A DNA stretch of 64,000 bases, from contig CP148265.1 of assembly GCA_045345765.1 (NCBI GenBank), positions 868,001-932,000 of the forward strand, written 5' to 3'. Shown here in pieces: positions 25,287-33,986 of this stretch. Positions within the stretch are counted from its first letter, which is position 1, and every line of letters starts with the position of its first letter. This stretch comes from JAOARY01 sp045345765 (GTDB lineage: Bacteria > Bacillota > Clostridia > Peptostreptococcales > Peptostreptococcaceae). The notes under the pieces were generated by a model. The model did not search any database, was not told the DNA's origin, and worked only from the letters and a program-made list of their open reading frames with translations. The position numbers and the translations under genes are program-made.

Positions 25287-26165
25287 TTATTTTGAATATA
25301 TATCTTTAAAAGATATATATTCAAAAATATCTTTTATTGATTTTGAATGGAAATTCGCTTTTATTTCTTTGTACAAATTCTTTTTTTCATTAAAAGCCCT
25401 ACCTCCAACTATGATTTGTATATCTTTATCTTGTTCTCTTATTGCTTTTATTAAATTATTAACACTAGGTAGAGAATTTTTTAGAGTTGCTGAAATAAGT
25501 ATATACTTTGCATCATAAAATTTAATTGAGTCTAATACTTCTTTTGTAGGTAATGCCGTTCCAAGAAAATAAGTATCTAATCCTTTTATTTTTAGATAAT
25601 TCATAACTAATTTCAAACCGATAAAATGTTCATCAAATCCCGCACATACCCCTATTACTTTTTTATTATTTGTATTATTAAAATCAATTAAACCAGGGCT
25701 TATTTGACTTATTATTTCCAAAACCATATTTGAAATATAATGTTCTTTATATATTTCAATCTTTCCAAGTTCATATAATCTTCCGACTTCTTTTAATGTA
25801 TTTCCAAAAATTTCAATATAAATATCTTCAATTTTGATATCTGATTTCAAAAGATTTTTGATTAATATATACGCTTCATTTGATTTTCCAGCCATCAATA
25901 GATTAAGAAATAAATCTTTTGTAGACTTTAAATCAAAATTTAGTTTTTCTTTTTTGTATACAAATTCAGACCCGCAAATAAGGTAATCCAAAGATACTTT
26001 AAAGTAATTAGAAAAAAGTATCAAAACCTCTTTATTTGGAAATCTAATATCTTTTTCATAATTTCCAATTGCAGTCTGACTTAAATTTAACTCTTTGGCT
26101 AAATCTTTTTGGGTTAAATTAAGTTTTTTTCTTAAATTTTTAATTCTATCACCAAAAGAATTCAC
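25287..26165 (-). CDS. XRE-type regulator with CarH-like cobalamin-binding domain
   Basis: 292 aa. N-terminal HTH (residues ~7-62), a four-helix cap (~85-160) and a Rossmann-like B12-binding domain (~168-290) with GVCAGFDEHFIGLKLV and IIVGGRAF. H180 sits where the lower cobalt ligand of CarH (H177, as recalled) would be, and E141-H142 match its cap residues. The W131-H132 pair of CarH is Y131-E132 here. CarH and LitR photoreceptors carry a MerR HTH; this one has an XRE HTH instead. Placed beside photolyase, RibU and DICT genes, it is a good candidate light- or B12-responsive regulator. The last codons lie in a 35-bp palindrome (25291-25325). GTG start. Confidence 0.82.
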   Translation of the reverse strand: MNSFGDRIKNLRKKLNLTQKDLAKELNLSQTAIGNYEKDIRFPNKEVLILFSNYFKVSLDYLICGSEFVYKKEKLNFDLKSTKDLFLNLLMAGKSNEAYILIKNLLKSDIKIEDIYIEIFGNTLKEVGRLYELGKIEIYKEHYISNMVLEIISQISPGLIDFNNTNNKKVIGVCAGFDEHFIGLKLVMNYLKIKGLDTYFLGTALPTKEVLDSIKFYDAKYILISATLKNSLPSVNNLIKAIREQDKDIQIIVGGRAFNEKKNLYKEIKANFHSKSIKDIFEYISFKDIYSK

Positions 26166-26200
26166 TTAAATTCCCCCTTTCTTATATCTTGTTCTTTAAC

Positions 26201-26247
26201 ATTATAGCAAAAAAATCTGCAAATAAAAATTTATTTACAGATTTTTT
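26201..26247 (-). terminator. Terminator of the nucleoside operon and -10 box of the next gene
   Basis: AAAAAATCTG-C-AAATAAA pairs with TTTATTT-A-CAGATTTTTT (26210-26247) and gives a T-run on the minus strand, ending the nucleoside operon. TATAAT (26206-26201, minus) follows at once and is the likely -10 of the XRE-B12 gene. No convincing -35 is seen. Confidence 0.65.
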
Positions 26248-26264
26248 GTACGAATATAATTATA

Positions 26265-27005
26265 TTATTCTTCATTTAATTTAACATTTATTTCATTTAA
26301 TGCTTCTAGGGCTAAAATTATTTCATTTTCTTCGCCTTTAGCTGCCAAATCTTCGCTATTTACATATTCATTGACGCCTTCTTTTAAATCATCATCATAT
26401 AAAACAACATTATTTAATATCGAACCAACTTTAACATTTCTTAGTTTTCCAACTGTAAAAAGTGCACTTGTTTCCATATCCGAACCCAAAATATTTTTGC
26501 TGTTCCAATATCTCATTCTTTGCATTTCATCATCAATATAAAAAGAGTCATGACTTCTTGTTATTCCTATATGATGCTTTAAATTTAATTCTTTTGCTTT
26601 TTTATTTAATGTACTAAGTATTTGATAATCACAAACAGCAGGGTATGAATTATTAATATACATATTAGAAGCCCCATCTTCTCTAACGCTTGCCATCGAA
26701 AGAATCAAATCACCTATATTAATATAGTCTTGAGTTGCACCACAACTTCCTATTCTTATAAAATACTCTCCACCACAAGAAACTAATTCTTCTAATGCAA
26801 TAACTGCTGAACTTCCACCTATACCAGTTGATGTTACAGTAATTTCTGTATCTTTATATTGTCCTACAACAGTTTTAAATTCTCTATTATAAGCTATTTC
26901 TTTTGGATTTTGTAAAAACTTTGCTACTCTATCGACCCTACTTGGATCTCCTGGTAATAATACCATCTTACTTACTTTTTTGCATTGTATATGTGGTTGT
27001 AACAA
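26265..27005 (-). CDS. Nucleoside phosphorylase (uridine-phosphorylase type)
   Basis: 246-aa hexameric-type (NP-I family) phosphorylase cleaving a nucleoside to base and ribose-1-phosphate. Seen: VLLPGDPSRVDRVAKFL phosphate-binding N-terminus, TSTGIGGSSAVIALEELVSC, IRIGSCGATQ, and the ribose-site Glu in GSDMETSALFTVGKL. The purine or pyrimidine preference cannot be settled by eye; the pattern is closest to Udp. TTG start with SD GAGGTG. It is the last gene of the nucleoside-uptake operon, 15 nt after the flavoprotein gene, and probably acts on imported nucleosides. Confidence 0.88.
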   Translation of the reverse strand: MLQPHIQCKKVSKMVLLPGDPSRVDRVAKFLQNPKEIAYNREFKTVVGQYKDTEITVTSTGIGGSSAVIALEELVSCGGEYFIRIGSCGATQDYINIGDLILSMASVREDGASNMYINNSYPAVCDYQILSTLNKKAKELNLKHHIGITRSHDSFYIDDEMQRMRYWNSKNILGSDMETSALFTVGKLRNVKVGSILNNVVLYDDDLKEGVNEYVNSEDLAAKGEENEIILALEALNEINVKLNEE

Positions 27006-27020
27006 CTAAATCACCTCTTT

Positions 27021-28328
27021 TTATATTATTGCATCTAATAAACCTTCAAAAACAGTTGGATTAATAAATAATGTTCTTTTAATCTTTTCTAAATCAACAT
27101 CTTGATTTATCCATAAGCCTATATTTCCAACCATCTTATTTGCATCTATACTATTTATAAAATAACCTTTTATCTTATTATCTTTAATTATCAATTTGAT
27201 GAAACCATCATCATTAGTATTATCAAAACCTCTAAAGCTATCTTTAAAATAAATCTTCTTTGTTATACAGTTTTTTAATTCATTTTCTTGATATCCAGCT
27301 CCAGCTAATTCATTGATTGTAAAAATACATCTAGGTAAAGATTTATAATCAAATGTTATTTCTTTATTTGAATATATATAATCGCTTAAAAGTATTCCTT
27401 GTTGAACTGCTACATGAGCCATTCCATGAAGACCATTTATATCTCCAATTGCATATATATCTTCTATATTGGTCTGCAAATTCTTATCTACTTCTATAAA
27501 TGAATTTGTAAGCTTTAAGCTAAAATCCATATCAGGTATATTTGCTTTTCTAACACCAGTTATCAATATATTTTTGCATTCAAACTGCGTATCATCACTG
27601 AATGTGATTAATACTTTATCTTCTTTTTTATTTATATTTTTCACTTCTTTATTCAAAATAATATTTACATTATTATCTATAAGTCTTGATTTTATATTTT
27701 CAATAAGATCATAATCATTGCCCTTTAAAATCTCATTTTCTCTTTCGATTAAATTAACTTGAACATCAAGTTCACTAAACATAGATGCAAATTCAACACC
27801 TTCAACATTTGCACCTAATATAGTTAATTCTTTTGGGAGTTCATTTAATTTAAGAATCCCTTTATGTGAAAATATAACTCTTTCATCTATTTCAAAATCT
27901 TTATTAAAAGAGCAAGGAGTTGTACCAGTTGCTATTACTATCTTTTTTGTTTCTAATATTTTATTATCTATCAAAACTTTTTTTGATGATATAATCTTTG
28001 GATTTGAATAATAAATATCTATATTATTTTCTTTTAATCTATTTTCAATATACGACTTAGTGTTACTCAGAGTTTGTTTAGCTTTTTTGAATAATAAATC
28101 ATAATCAAAATTAATATTTACAAGTTCATCTTCCATCAAAGCCTTAGCCTTATTAAAATCCTTAATCTTATCCATTATTTTTTTAACTGGCAAACACCCA
28201 TCATAAAAAGCTGTTCCACCAAGATTATTCTTTTCTATAATTGCTATTTTTTTATTTTTTTTAGCTGAGGATAGTGCAAAATAAATACCTGAAGCACCAG
28301 AACCTATAACAATCGCATCATAAATCAT
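27021..28328 (-). CDS. FAD-dependent oxidoreductase, degenerate dihydrolipoamide-dehydrogenase type
   Basis: 435 aa with the class I pyridine-nucleotide disulfide oxidoreductase layout: FAD motif IVIGSGASGIYFALS (~8-22), NAD(P) motif region LGANVEGVEFASMFSEL (~170), second FAD motif DIYAIGDINGLHGMAHVAVQ (~290) and a dimerisation domain. The redox site GGTCxxxGCxPxK reads GGTAFYDGCLPVK: the first Cys is Ala40 and only Cys45 remains. The C-terminal HPTxxE reads NPTVFE (N423). Disulfide exchange is therefore unlikely. It sits between permease and phosphorylase genes and overlaps the permease by 4 nt. Role unknown. Confidence 0.85.
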   Translation of the reverse strand: MIYDAIVIGSGASGIYFALSSAKKNKKIAIIEKNNLGGTAFYDGCLPVKKIMDKIKDFNKAKALMEDELVNINFDYDLLFKKAKQTLSNTKSYIENRLKENNIDIYYSNPKIISSKKVLIDNKILETKKIVIATGTTPCSFNKDFEIDERVIFSHKGILKLNELPKELTILGANVEGVEFASMFSELDVQVNLIERENEILKGNDYDLIENIKSRLIDNNVNIILNKEVKNINKKEDKVLITFSDDTQFECKNILITGVRKANIPDMDFSLKLTNSFIEVDKNLQTNIEDIYAIGDINGLHGMAHVAVQQGILLSDYIYSNKEITFDYKSLPRCIFTINELAGAGYQENELKNCITKKIYFKDSFRGFDNTNDDGFIKLIIKDNKIKGYFINSIDANKMVGNIGLWINQDVDLEKIKRTLFINPTVFEGLLDAII

Positions 28329-29233
28329 TTTTTGACCGTCCCTTTTAATAATTTCTTTTGAGCTACTATAAATAATACTGCTACAGTTGCAACATATGGA
28401 ATCATCTGAGTAAATTGAGATGGTACATTAAGAAGTTGCATTCTAATTCCAAGTGCATCAAAGAATCCAAATAATAATGAAGCTAAATAAACTTTTATCG
28501 GATTTGAATTACCAAAAATTATCGCTGCTAAAGATATAAATCCCTTTCCAGCACTCATATTTTCAGTAAATAAAGTTAAATACCCAAGTGATAGATGCGC
28601 TCCAGCTAAAGAACAAAGCATTCCACATAAAATAGATACGCTATATTTTATTTTTCTTGGTTTGATACCAGCTGTTTCTAGTGCCTGTGCATGTTCTCCA
28701 ACACCTCTTATATACATGCCATATGGAGTTTTGTAAAGAATTATATAAATAAGAGCTATAAGAATCCAACTCACATAAACAAGGATAGAATGATTATTAA
28801 ACACCTTATCCAAAAACTCTATATTATTAAAAAATGGTATATTTAAATTTGGAAGAGAAACTATATCAGGCGAAGAAAATGCACCTTTTACCCCAAATAT
28901 AGATCTTAATAAAAATACTGTAACTCCTCCAGCAAAGATATTTATTGCTATACCGATTATAAATTCATCTGATTTTAAATCTATTACAAAAAGTCCAAAT
29001 AAAGCACCCATTAACATACCAGCAATGATTGCAATTATTACACCTGCTAATGATGAACTAAAGAAATAACTTCCCAAAACACCAAAGAACGCACCCATCA
29101 AAATCATACCTTCCATACCTATATTAAGTATTCCAGCATGCATTGTTAAAAGTCCTCCAAGTGCTGCTAATATAAGTGGAGTTGCTGTTCTTATTGTATT
29201 TTGCAAAAGTGCTAAATCAAATAAATCCTTCAT
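28325..29233 (-). CDS. nupQ: Nucleoside ABC transporter permease (NupQ/YufQ type)
   Basis: 302-aa permease with ~8 hydrophobic helices of the branched-chain-amino-acid/BMP-type family. TPLILAALGGLLTMHAGILN, IGMEGMILMGAFFGVLGSYF and the coupling segment GVGEHAQALETAGI are typical of the second permease of BmpA-linked nucleoside importers. It overlaps the neighbouring permease by one base (TAATG) and the flavoprotein by four (ATGA), showing tight translational coupling. Confidence 0.88.
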   Translation of the reverse strand: MKDLFDLALLQNTIRTATPLILAALGGLLTMHAGILNIGMEGMILMGAFFGVLGSYFFSSSLAGVIIAIIAGMLMGALFGLFVIDLKSDEFIIGIAINIFAGGVTVFLLRSIFGVKGAFSSPDIVSLPNLNIPFFNNIEFLDKVFNNHSILVYVSWILIALIYIILYKTPYGMYIRGVGEHAQALETAGIKPRKIKYSVSILCGMLCSLAGAHLSLGYLTLFTENMSAGKGFISLAAIIFGNSNPIKVYLASLLFGFFDALGIRMQLLNVPSQFTQMIPYVATVAVLFIVAQKKLLKGTVKK

Positions 29234-30291
29234 TATTTCACCAACTTTCCTTTAGTTAATCTTTTTCTTTTTAATATCTCTTTTAAACCATTTTCACCAG
29301 CAATGAATAATATTATTACTGATTGAATTACCAAAATAAGTTCTGATGGCACACCTGTATTTAATTCCATTGCATTTGAACCTGTTTTTAGTACAGCAAA
29401 GAATAAAGACATCAAAATTATACCAATTGGATTATTCTTAACTATTAGTGATACCAACATTCCATCAAAAGCTAAACCTTTTGATATATTTTGCAAGAAT
29501 CTATAATGAGTTCCATAAACTTCAAATGCTCCAGCAATACCACATAATGCTCCTGATATAACCATTGCAAGTATCATATATCTTTTATTATTAAGTCCTG
29601 CATATCTTGCAAATAAAGAATTTTCTCCAATAACCTTAAAATTATAACCATATGATGTTTTTCTTATAAAATAATAAACCAAAACTGCTATTATCATAGT
29701 ATAGAATATACTCGTGTTTAATTTACTCATTGCAACTAATTTAGGGAATTTAAATGATTCGCTAATCATATCAGTTCCACCCATTTTTCCCTTTGAAGCT
29801 TGGAATGGGTAATTAACTAGATAATTAGTAAACATTATTGCAATACTGTTAAACATTATCGTTGTTATAACTTCATCTATTCCAAATCTTACTTTTAATA
29901 CTCCTGGCACATAGGCATAAAATCCACCTACCATCGCTGAAAATAATATCGCTAGTATAATTGCTACAAATGCTGGTAAATCAGTAAATGTAAAACCTAT
30001 ATAAGATGCTGCAAATGCACCTAGATAAAGTTGACCTTCTCCACCTATATTAAATATCCCAGATCTAAACGAAATCGCAGTTGCCAAACCTGTTAATATC
30101 AAAGGTACAGTCTTAGCTAAAGTTGTTGCTATTTGATATTTAGAACCAAATGCACCTTTAATAAGTGCACTATAACCAAGTATCGGATTTTTGCCATTTA
30201 ATATCATTATAAAAGCACCTAATATAAGAGCCATCAATATCGCTATTAATATTGAACTACTCTCCTTTATGCTGTTTTTTATCTTCTCCAT
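29233..30291 (-). CDS. nupP: Nucleoside ABC transporter permease (NupP/YufP type)
   Basis: 352-aa permease with ~9 helices. TTLAKTVPLILTGLATAISF, RSGIFNIGGEGQLYLGAFAA and VIGENSLFARYAGLNNKRYM are the conserved family segments. It pairs with the NupQ-type permease to form the membrane channel. It starts 14 nt after the ATPase gene. Confidence 0.88.
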   Translation of the reverse strand: MEKIKNSIKESSSILIAILMALILGAFIMILNGKNPILGYSALIKGAFGSKYQIATTLAKTVPLILTGLATAISFRSGIFNIGGEGQLYLGAFAASYIGFTFTDLPAFVAIILAILFSAMVGGFYAYVPGVLKVRFGIDEVITTIMFNSIAIMFTNYLVNYPFQASKGKMGGTDMISESFKFPKLVAMSKLNTSIFYTMIIAVLVYYFIRKTSYGYNFKVIGENSLFARYAGLNNKRYMILAMVISGALCGIAGAFEVYGTHYRFLQNISKGLAFDGMLVSLIVKNNPIGIILMSLFFAVLKTGSNAMELNTGVPSELILVIQSVIILFIAGENGLKEILKRKRLTKGKLVK

Positions 30292-30305
30292 AATTCCATC
30301 CCTTC

Positions 30306-31826
30306 TTAGTCTCTTTTACCAGTCATATAATAACCAATCTCTTCTTTTGTTATATTAGACGATTTAAACTCACCAGTTATTTCACCTTCATAAACACTTA
30401 TTATTCTGTCTGATAATCTAAATATTTCATCAAGTTCAGCCGAAACCAAAATAATCGCACAGCCTTCATTTCTCTTTTTGATTATCTGTTCATGTATGAA
30501 TTCAATCGCACCAATATCAACCCCTCTAGTTGGTTGTGATATTAAAAGTATTGGTGTATCAAATGAAAATTCTCTTGCAATTATAACCTTTTGCATATTT
30601 CCACCTGATAAAGAACCTATCTTTACTTCTTCATTTGCAGTTCTTACATCAAATTTATCTATTAACTTCTTAGCATAAGTTTTTATCTTATCTCTCTTTA
30701 GATGAATCTTTTTTATACTAAATTCATTGGAATGTTGTTTACCCATTAATATATTATCTTCAATTGAAGATTCTTTTGACATACCAGTAGTAAGTCTATC
30801 TTCTGGAATATGAGCTACTCCAAGGTCTCTTATCTTTTTAGGGTCTAAATTTGTAGCTACTTTTTCATTTAATTTGATTTCTCCTGATTTTACTTTTCTT
30901 AATCCAGCTAAAGCCTCGATAAGTTCTGATTGTCCATTACCTTCAATAGCTGCAATACCAAGAATTTCTCCTGCTTTTATATCAAATGACATATTCTTTA
31001 TAGCATCAAAACCTCGATTATCTTCAACTACCAAATCATTAACCTCTATTAAGCTCTTACCTTTATGGTCTACTCTTTTTATATCTTCAAATAATACATC
31101 TCTTCCAACCATCATTTTAGCTAGAATCTTTTCATTTACATCATTTGTTTTTAACACATCTATCAGCTTTCCAGCTCTCATAACACCAACTCTATCTGAT
31201 ATTTCAATTACTTCATTTAATTTATGTGTGATGATTATAACTGTCATATCTTTTTCTTTTACTAATTTTTTTATTACAACAAATAATTCCTTAGTTTCTT
31301 GTGGAGTTAATACTGCTGTTGGTTCATCTAATATTAAAATATCCGCACCCTTATATAAGGTCTTTAATATTTCTACTCTTTGTTGAACTCCAACAGATGC
31401 ATTTTCTATTTTCAAATTTGGATCTACCAAAAGTCCGTATTCTTTAGATAAATTTAATACAGTTTCATTTATTTTTTTATCATCCAAAAATAATTTATTC
31501 TTTGTTATTTCTTTTCCCAAAACTATATTTTGAGCTATTGTAAATGAAGGTAATAACATAAAATGCTGATGTACCATTCCAACACCATTATCTATTGCTG
31601 TTGAAGGGTTGAAATGATTTATTTTTTTACCCTTTATATATACTTCTCCTTTTGTTGGTTCATGTAATCCATACATAGTTTTCATCAATGTAGATTTTCC
31701 CGCTCCATTCTCACCTACAATTGCATATATCTCACCTTTATTTATTTCTAAAGATATATTGTCATTGGCTAAAACTCCTGGAAATCTTTTTGTAATTCCA
31801 ACAAGTTTTATAATTTCTTCAACCAT
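30306..31826 (-). CDS. nupO: Nucleoside ABC transporter ATPase, duplicated (NupO type)
   Basis: 506 aa with two ABC domains. Domain 1: Walker A GENGAGKST (~38), signature SVGVQQRVEI and Walker B ILILDEPTAVLT. Domain 2 (~255-505): the Walker-A-equivalent is IEGNGQSELIEA, degenerate as usual for this class, signature GSLSGGNMQKVIIAREF, and the Walker B region ILLISQPTRGVDIGA. This is the sugar/nucleoside importer type of ATPase. The terminator hairpin upstream (31858) suggests lower expression than the binding protein. Confidence 0.9.
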   Translation of the reverse strand: MVEEIIKLVGITKRFPGVLANDNISLEINKGEIYAIVGENGAGKSTLMKTMYGLHEPTKGEVYIKGKKINHFNPSTAIDNGVGMVHQHFMLLPSFTIAQNIVLGKEITKNKLFLDDKKINETVLNLSKEYGLLVDPNLKIENASVGVQQRVEILKTLYKGADILILDEPTAVLTPQETKELFVVIKKLVKEKDMTVIIITHKLNEVIEISDRVGVMRAGKLIDVLKTNDVNEKILAKMMVGRDVLFEDIKRVDHKGKSLIEVNDLVVEDNRGFDAIKNMSFDIKAGEILGIAAIEGNGQSELIEALAGLRKVKSGEIKLNEKVATNLDPKKIRDLGVAHIPEDRLTTGMSKESSIEDNILMGKQHSNEFSIKKIHLKRDKIKTYAKKLIDKFDVRTANEEVKIGSLSGGNMQKVIIAREFSFDTPILLISQPTRGVDIGAIEFIHEQIIKKRNEGCAIILVSAELDEIFRLSDRIISVYEGEITGEFKSSNITKEEIGYYMTGKRD

Positions 31827-31857
31827 TATTATCCTCCTTCAAACCTATTATGGTAGA

Positions 31858-31888
31858 AAAAAAGAAGAAGATTATCTTCTTCTTTTTT
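31858..31888 (-). terminator. Partial terminator between bmpA-like and ATPase genes
   Basis: AAAAAAGAAGAAGAT pairs with ATCTTCTTCTTTTTT and reads into a T-run on the minus strand. Intercistronic terminators at this position usually let the binding protein be made in excess of the ABC core. Confidence 0.65.
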
Positions 31889-31893
31889 GTCTA

Positions 31894-32913
31894 TTATTCT
31901 TCTTTAGCTTCTTTAACAGTAATTTCACCATCTATAATTTTTTTAGTAAGTTCGTCTATTTTAGCTATTGTTTCATCATCAACAAGCTTTGTCATATCAT
32001 CTGTTCCATAAGACATTTTTACACCATTTTCTTTAGCTCCATATCTATAAACTTTTGAAGCTTCAAACTCACCCTTTTCAATTCTTTGTAATGTTTCAAA
32101 TATTGATAAATCAACACCTTTAACCATACTTGCAATTATTTGATCTGGAGCGATATATCTTTGGTCTGAATCTACTCCTATAGCAAAATTATTAGTATCT
32201 TTAGCTGCTTGGAATACACCTTCTCCAGTTTTTCCTGCAACTTGGAATATTATATCAATACCCTTTGCATATAATGCTAATGCACTTTCTTTTCCTTTAG
32301 CTGGATCTTCAAAATCTCCTGCAAATATAGTTTCTACAACTATATCTTCATTAACATATTTAGCGCCTTGTTCATATCCAACTTTGAAGTTTCTTATAAC
32401 TGGTATATCCATTCCACCTACCATACCAATTTTATTAGTCTTAGTTTTCATAGCTGCTAAAGCACCTGCTAAGAATGAACCTTCGTTTTCCATATAATCT
32501 ATACAAGCTATGTTATCTACTCCTTCAACAACATTATCTATATAGATGTACTTTTTGCCTTCAAATTCTTTTGCAACTTCTTGAATTACATCATAAAATT
32601 CAAATCCAACAACAACTATAACATCACTTGATGTTGAAGCTTGAATTAATTGGTCTGTATATAATGTAGGGTCATTTTTACACTCTAATACTTTTCCATC
32701 TGCATTTAATTTTTCTATTGCCATGTTAAGTCCTTCGTTACTCGAGTCATAAAAAGATCTATCTCCTAATCCTCCAGCCACAACTAAAGCAACTTTCAAT
32801 TTAGAATCGTTTTCCTCTTTAGCAGTATTTTCTCCTGAATCATTCGAACAACCACTAAAAACCATCATAACAACTAATAACATGCTTATTAAACTAAGTA
32901 ATTTTTTCTTCAA
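31894..32913 (-). CDS. bmpA: BmpA-family nucleoside-binding lipoprotein
   Basis: 339 aa. Lipoprotein signal peptide with lipobox VFSGC (Cys21), then a periplasmic-binding fold of the BMP/PnrA family: LKVALVVAGGLGDRSFYDSS, IGMVGGMDIPVIRNFKVGYE and FQVAGKTGEGVFQAAKD. These proteins bind purine or pyrimidine nucleosides outside the membrane and deliver them to the NupOPQ-type importer encoded downstream. Its terminal codons border the 31858 hairpin. The gap to the upstream regulator is only 30 nt. Confidence 0.92.
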   Translation of the reverse strand: MKKKLLSLISMLLVVMMVFSGCSNDSGENTAKEENDSKLKVALVVAGGLGDRSFYDSSNEGLNMAIEKLNADGKVLECKNDPTLYTDQLIQASTSSDVIVVVGFEFYDVIQEVAKEFEGKKYIYIDNVVEGVDNIACIDYMENEGSFLAGALAAMKTKTNKIGMVGGMDIPVIRNFKVGYEQGAKYVNEDIVVETIFAGDFEDPAKGKESALALYAKGIDIIFQVAGKTGEGVFQAAKDTNNFAIGVDSDQRYIAPDQIIASMVKGVDLSIFETLQRIEKGEFEASKVYRYGAKENGVKMSYGTDDMTKLVDDETIAKIDELTKKIIDGEITVKEAKEE

Positions 32914-32943
32914 AATAAGTCCTCCCTTTAATTTAGTATTGAT

Positions 32944-33618
32944 TTAATATCTTTGCGATTCTCTTTCTTTTATAAGCTCTTTTATATCAAGTATTTCTAT
33001 TTTGTCCAAATCCACATTTATCAAATCCTTATCATGTAAGTCTTTTAATATCCTATTTATACTTCTTCTTGTAACAACAAAGTTTTGGCTTAAAAGATCC
33101 TTACTTATGTAGAATTTTTTAAATTTCTTTTTCTTTCTTTCTTCATATTCCTTTATCAAATAGTCACAAATTCTAAATTTTAAGGAATATAAAGTATCTT
33201 CAATTGCTTTTTTTGATAGCATATAACTGGATTTGCATAAGCTTTTTAATAAATAAATAGTAATATCATTATCATCTTGTATCCATTTATTAAAATATTT
33301 CTTTTGTAGTCTTATTAACATCACATCAGTTATTGCTTTTATTTCGCATACATAAGGTAAGTTTTCAAAGATTTCTAATTCTCCAAAATAACTACCTTCG
33401 TAATAAACGGATTGGGAATACGTTTTTCCTTTCTCTGAAGTATGATATATATTTATACTTCCTTTTAATAATACATAAAAATATTCATATACTTCATTGT
33501 ACTTGCATATTACATCGTCTTGTTTGTAATTTAAGACTTCCCATTTATTTAGTATTTCTTGTTTAGAGTTTTTTATAAGCTTAAATATCGGATAGTCACC
33601 TTTTAATAAATCTATCAA
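32944..33618 (-). CDS. Crp/Fnr-family transcriptional regulator
   Basis: 224 aa. N-terminal cyclic-nucleotide-binding-type beta roll (residues ~15-120; YYEGSYFGELEIFENLPYVC), dimerisation helix, and C-terminal winged helix (~145-215; KDLLSQNFVVTRRSINRILK). There are no clustered cysteines of the FNR type. The ligand is unknown. It is the first gene upstream of bmpA with just 30 nt between them, so it is probably in the same transcript and controls nucleoside uptake. GGACA-TT-TGTCC 49 nt before its start could be its own operator. Confidence 0.85.
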   Translation of the reverse strand: MIDLLKGDYPIFKLIKNSKQEILNKWEVLNYKQDDVICKYNEVYEYFYVLLKGSINIYHTSEKGKTYSQSVYYEGSYFGELEIFENLPYVCEIKAITDVMLIRLQKKYFNKWIQDDNDITIYLLKSLCKSSYMLSKKAIEDTLYSLKFRICDYLIKEYEERKKKKFKKFYISKDLLSQNFVVTRRSINRILKDLHDKDLINVDLDKIEILDIKELIKERESQRY

Positions 33619-33986
33619 GCTTTTTCCTCCTAAAATAATTATAATTTATTACTTTTATAAGGTTAAGGACATTTGTCCCGCCAATTTATTGAATTAAAGT
33701 ATTATTTTTTATGCTTTCATATTATTTTTATCTAAAAATATAAGAATTAAACATATTAAATTCGTGTATTTAGCTTATTTTAGCATGTTTTTTGGTGGCA
33801 AACAATAAAACTAATCATTTTTTGATATAAAGTTTTTTTAGGATTTATAGATATTTCCCATCTTTTTAAATCCTATATTAAAATTATATCTAAAATTTAT
33901 TTTTACTATAAAAGTAAAAATAAACTATTTTTGTTTTTATTTTTGTGCTATACTAGGACTGAATACATAAAAAAGGTGGAGATATT
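33619..33986. promoter_or_regulatory. Divergent intergenic region with inverted repeats
   Basis: No gene in this 368-nt stretch. GGACATTTGTCC (33667-33678) is a 5-bp dyad near the Crp-family gene. GGATTTA/TAAATCC (33841-33873) and the perfect 12-bp pair TTTATTTTTACT/AGTAAAAATAAA (33896-33924) are hairpins before the plus-strand gene. An extended -10 TGCTATACT (33947-33955) probably drives the 33987 gene, whose SD is AAGGTGGAG. Confidence 0.45.

Noticed and set aside
25276..25518. 80-codon plus-strand frame opposite the B12 regulator
   Set aside because: It is antisense to a well-supported gene; its similarity to that gene's C-terminus is simply the 35-bp palindrome read from the other strand.
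27021..28328. Naming the flavoprotein dihydrolipoamide dehydrogenase (lpdA)
   Set aside because: The redox-active Cys pair and C-terminal His are missing, and no 2-oxoacid dehydrogenase genes are nearby.
30874..31386. 170-codon plus-strand frame inside the ABC ATPase gene
   Set aside because: Antisense to a conserved duplicated ATPase, with no start signal.
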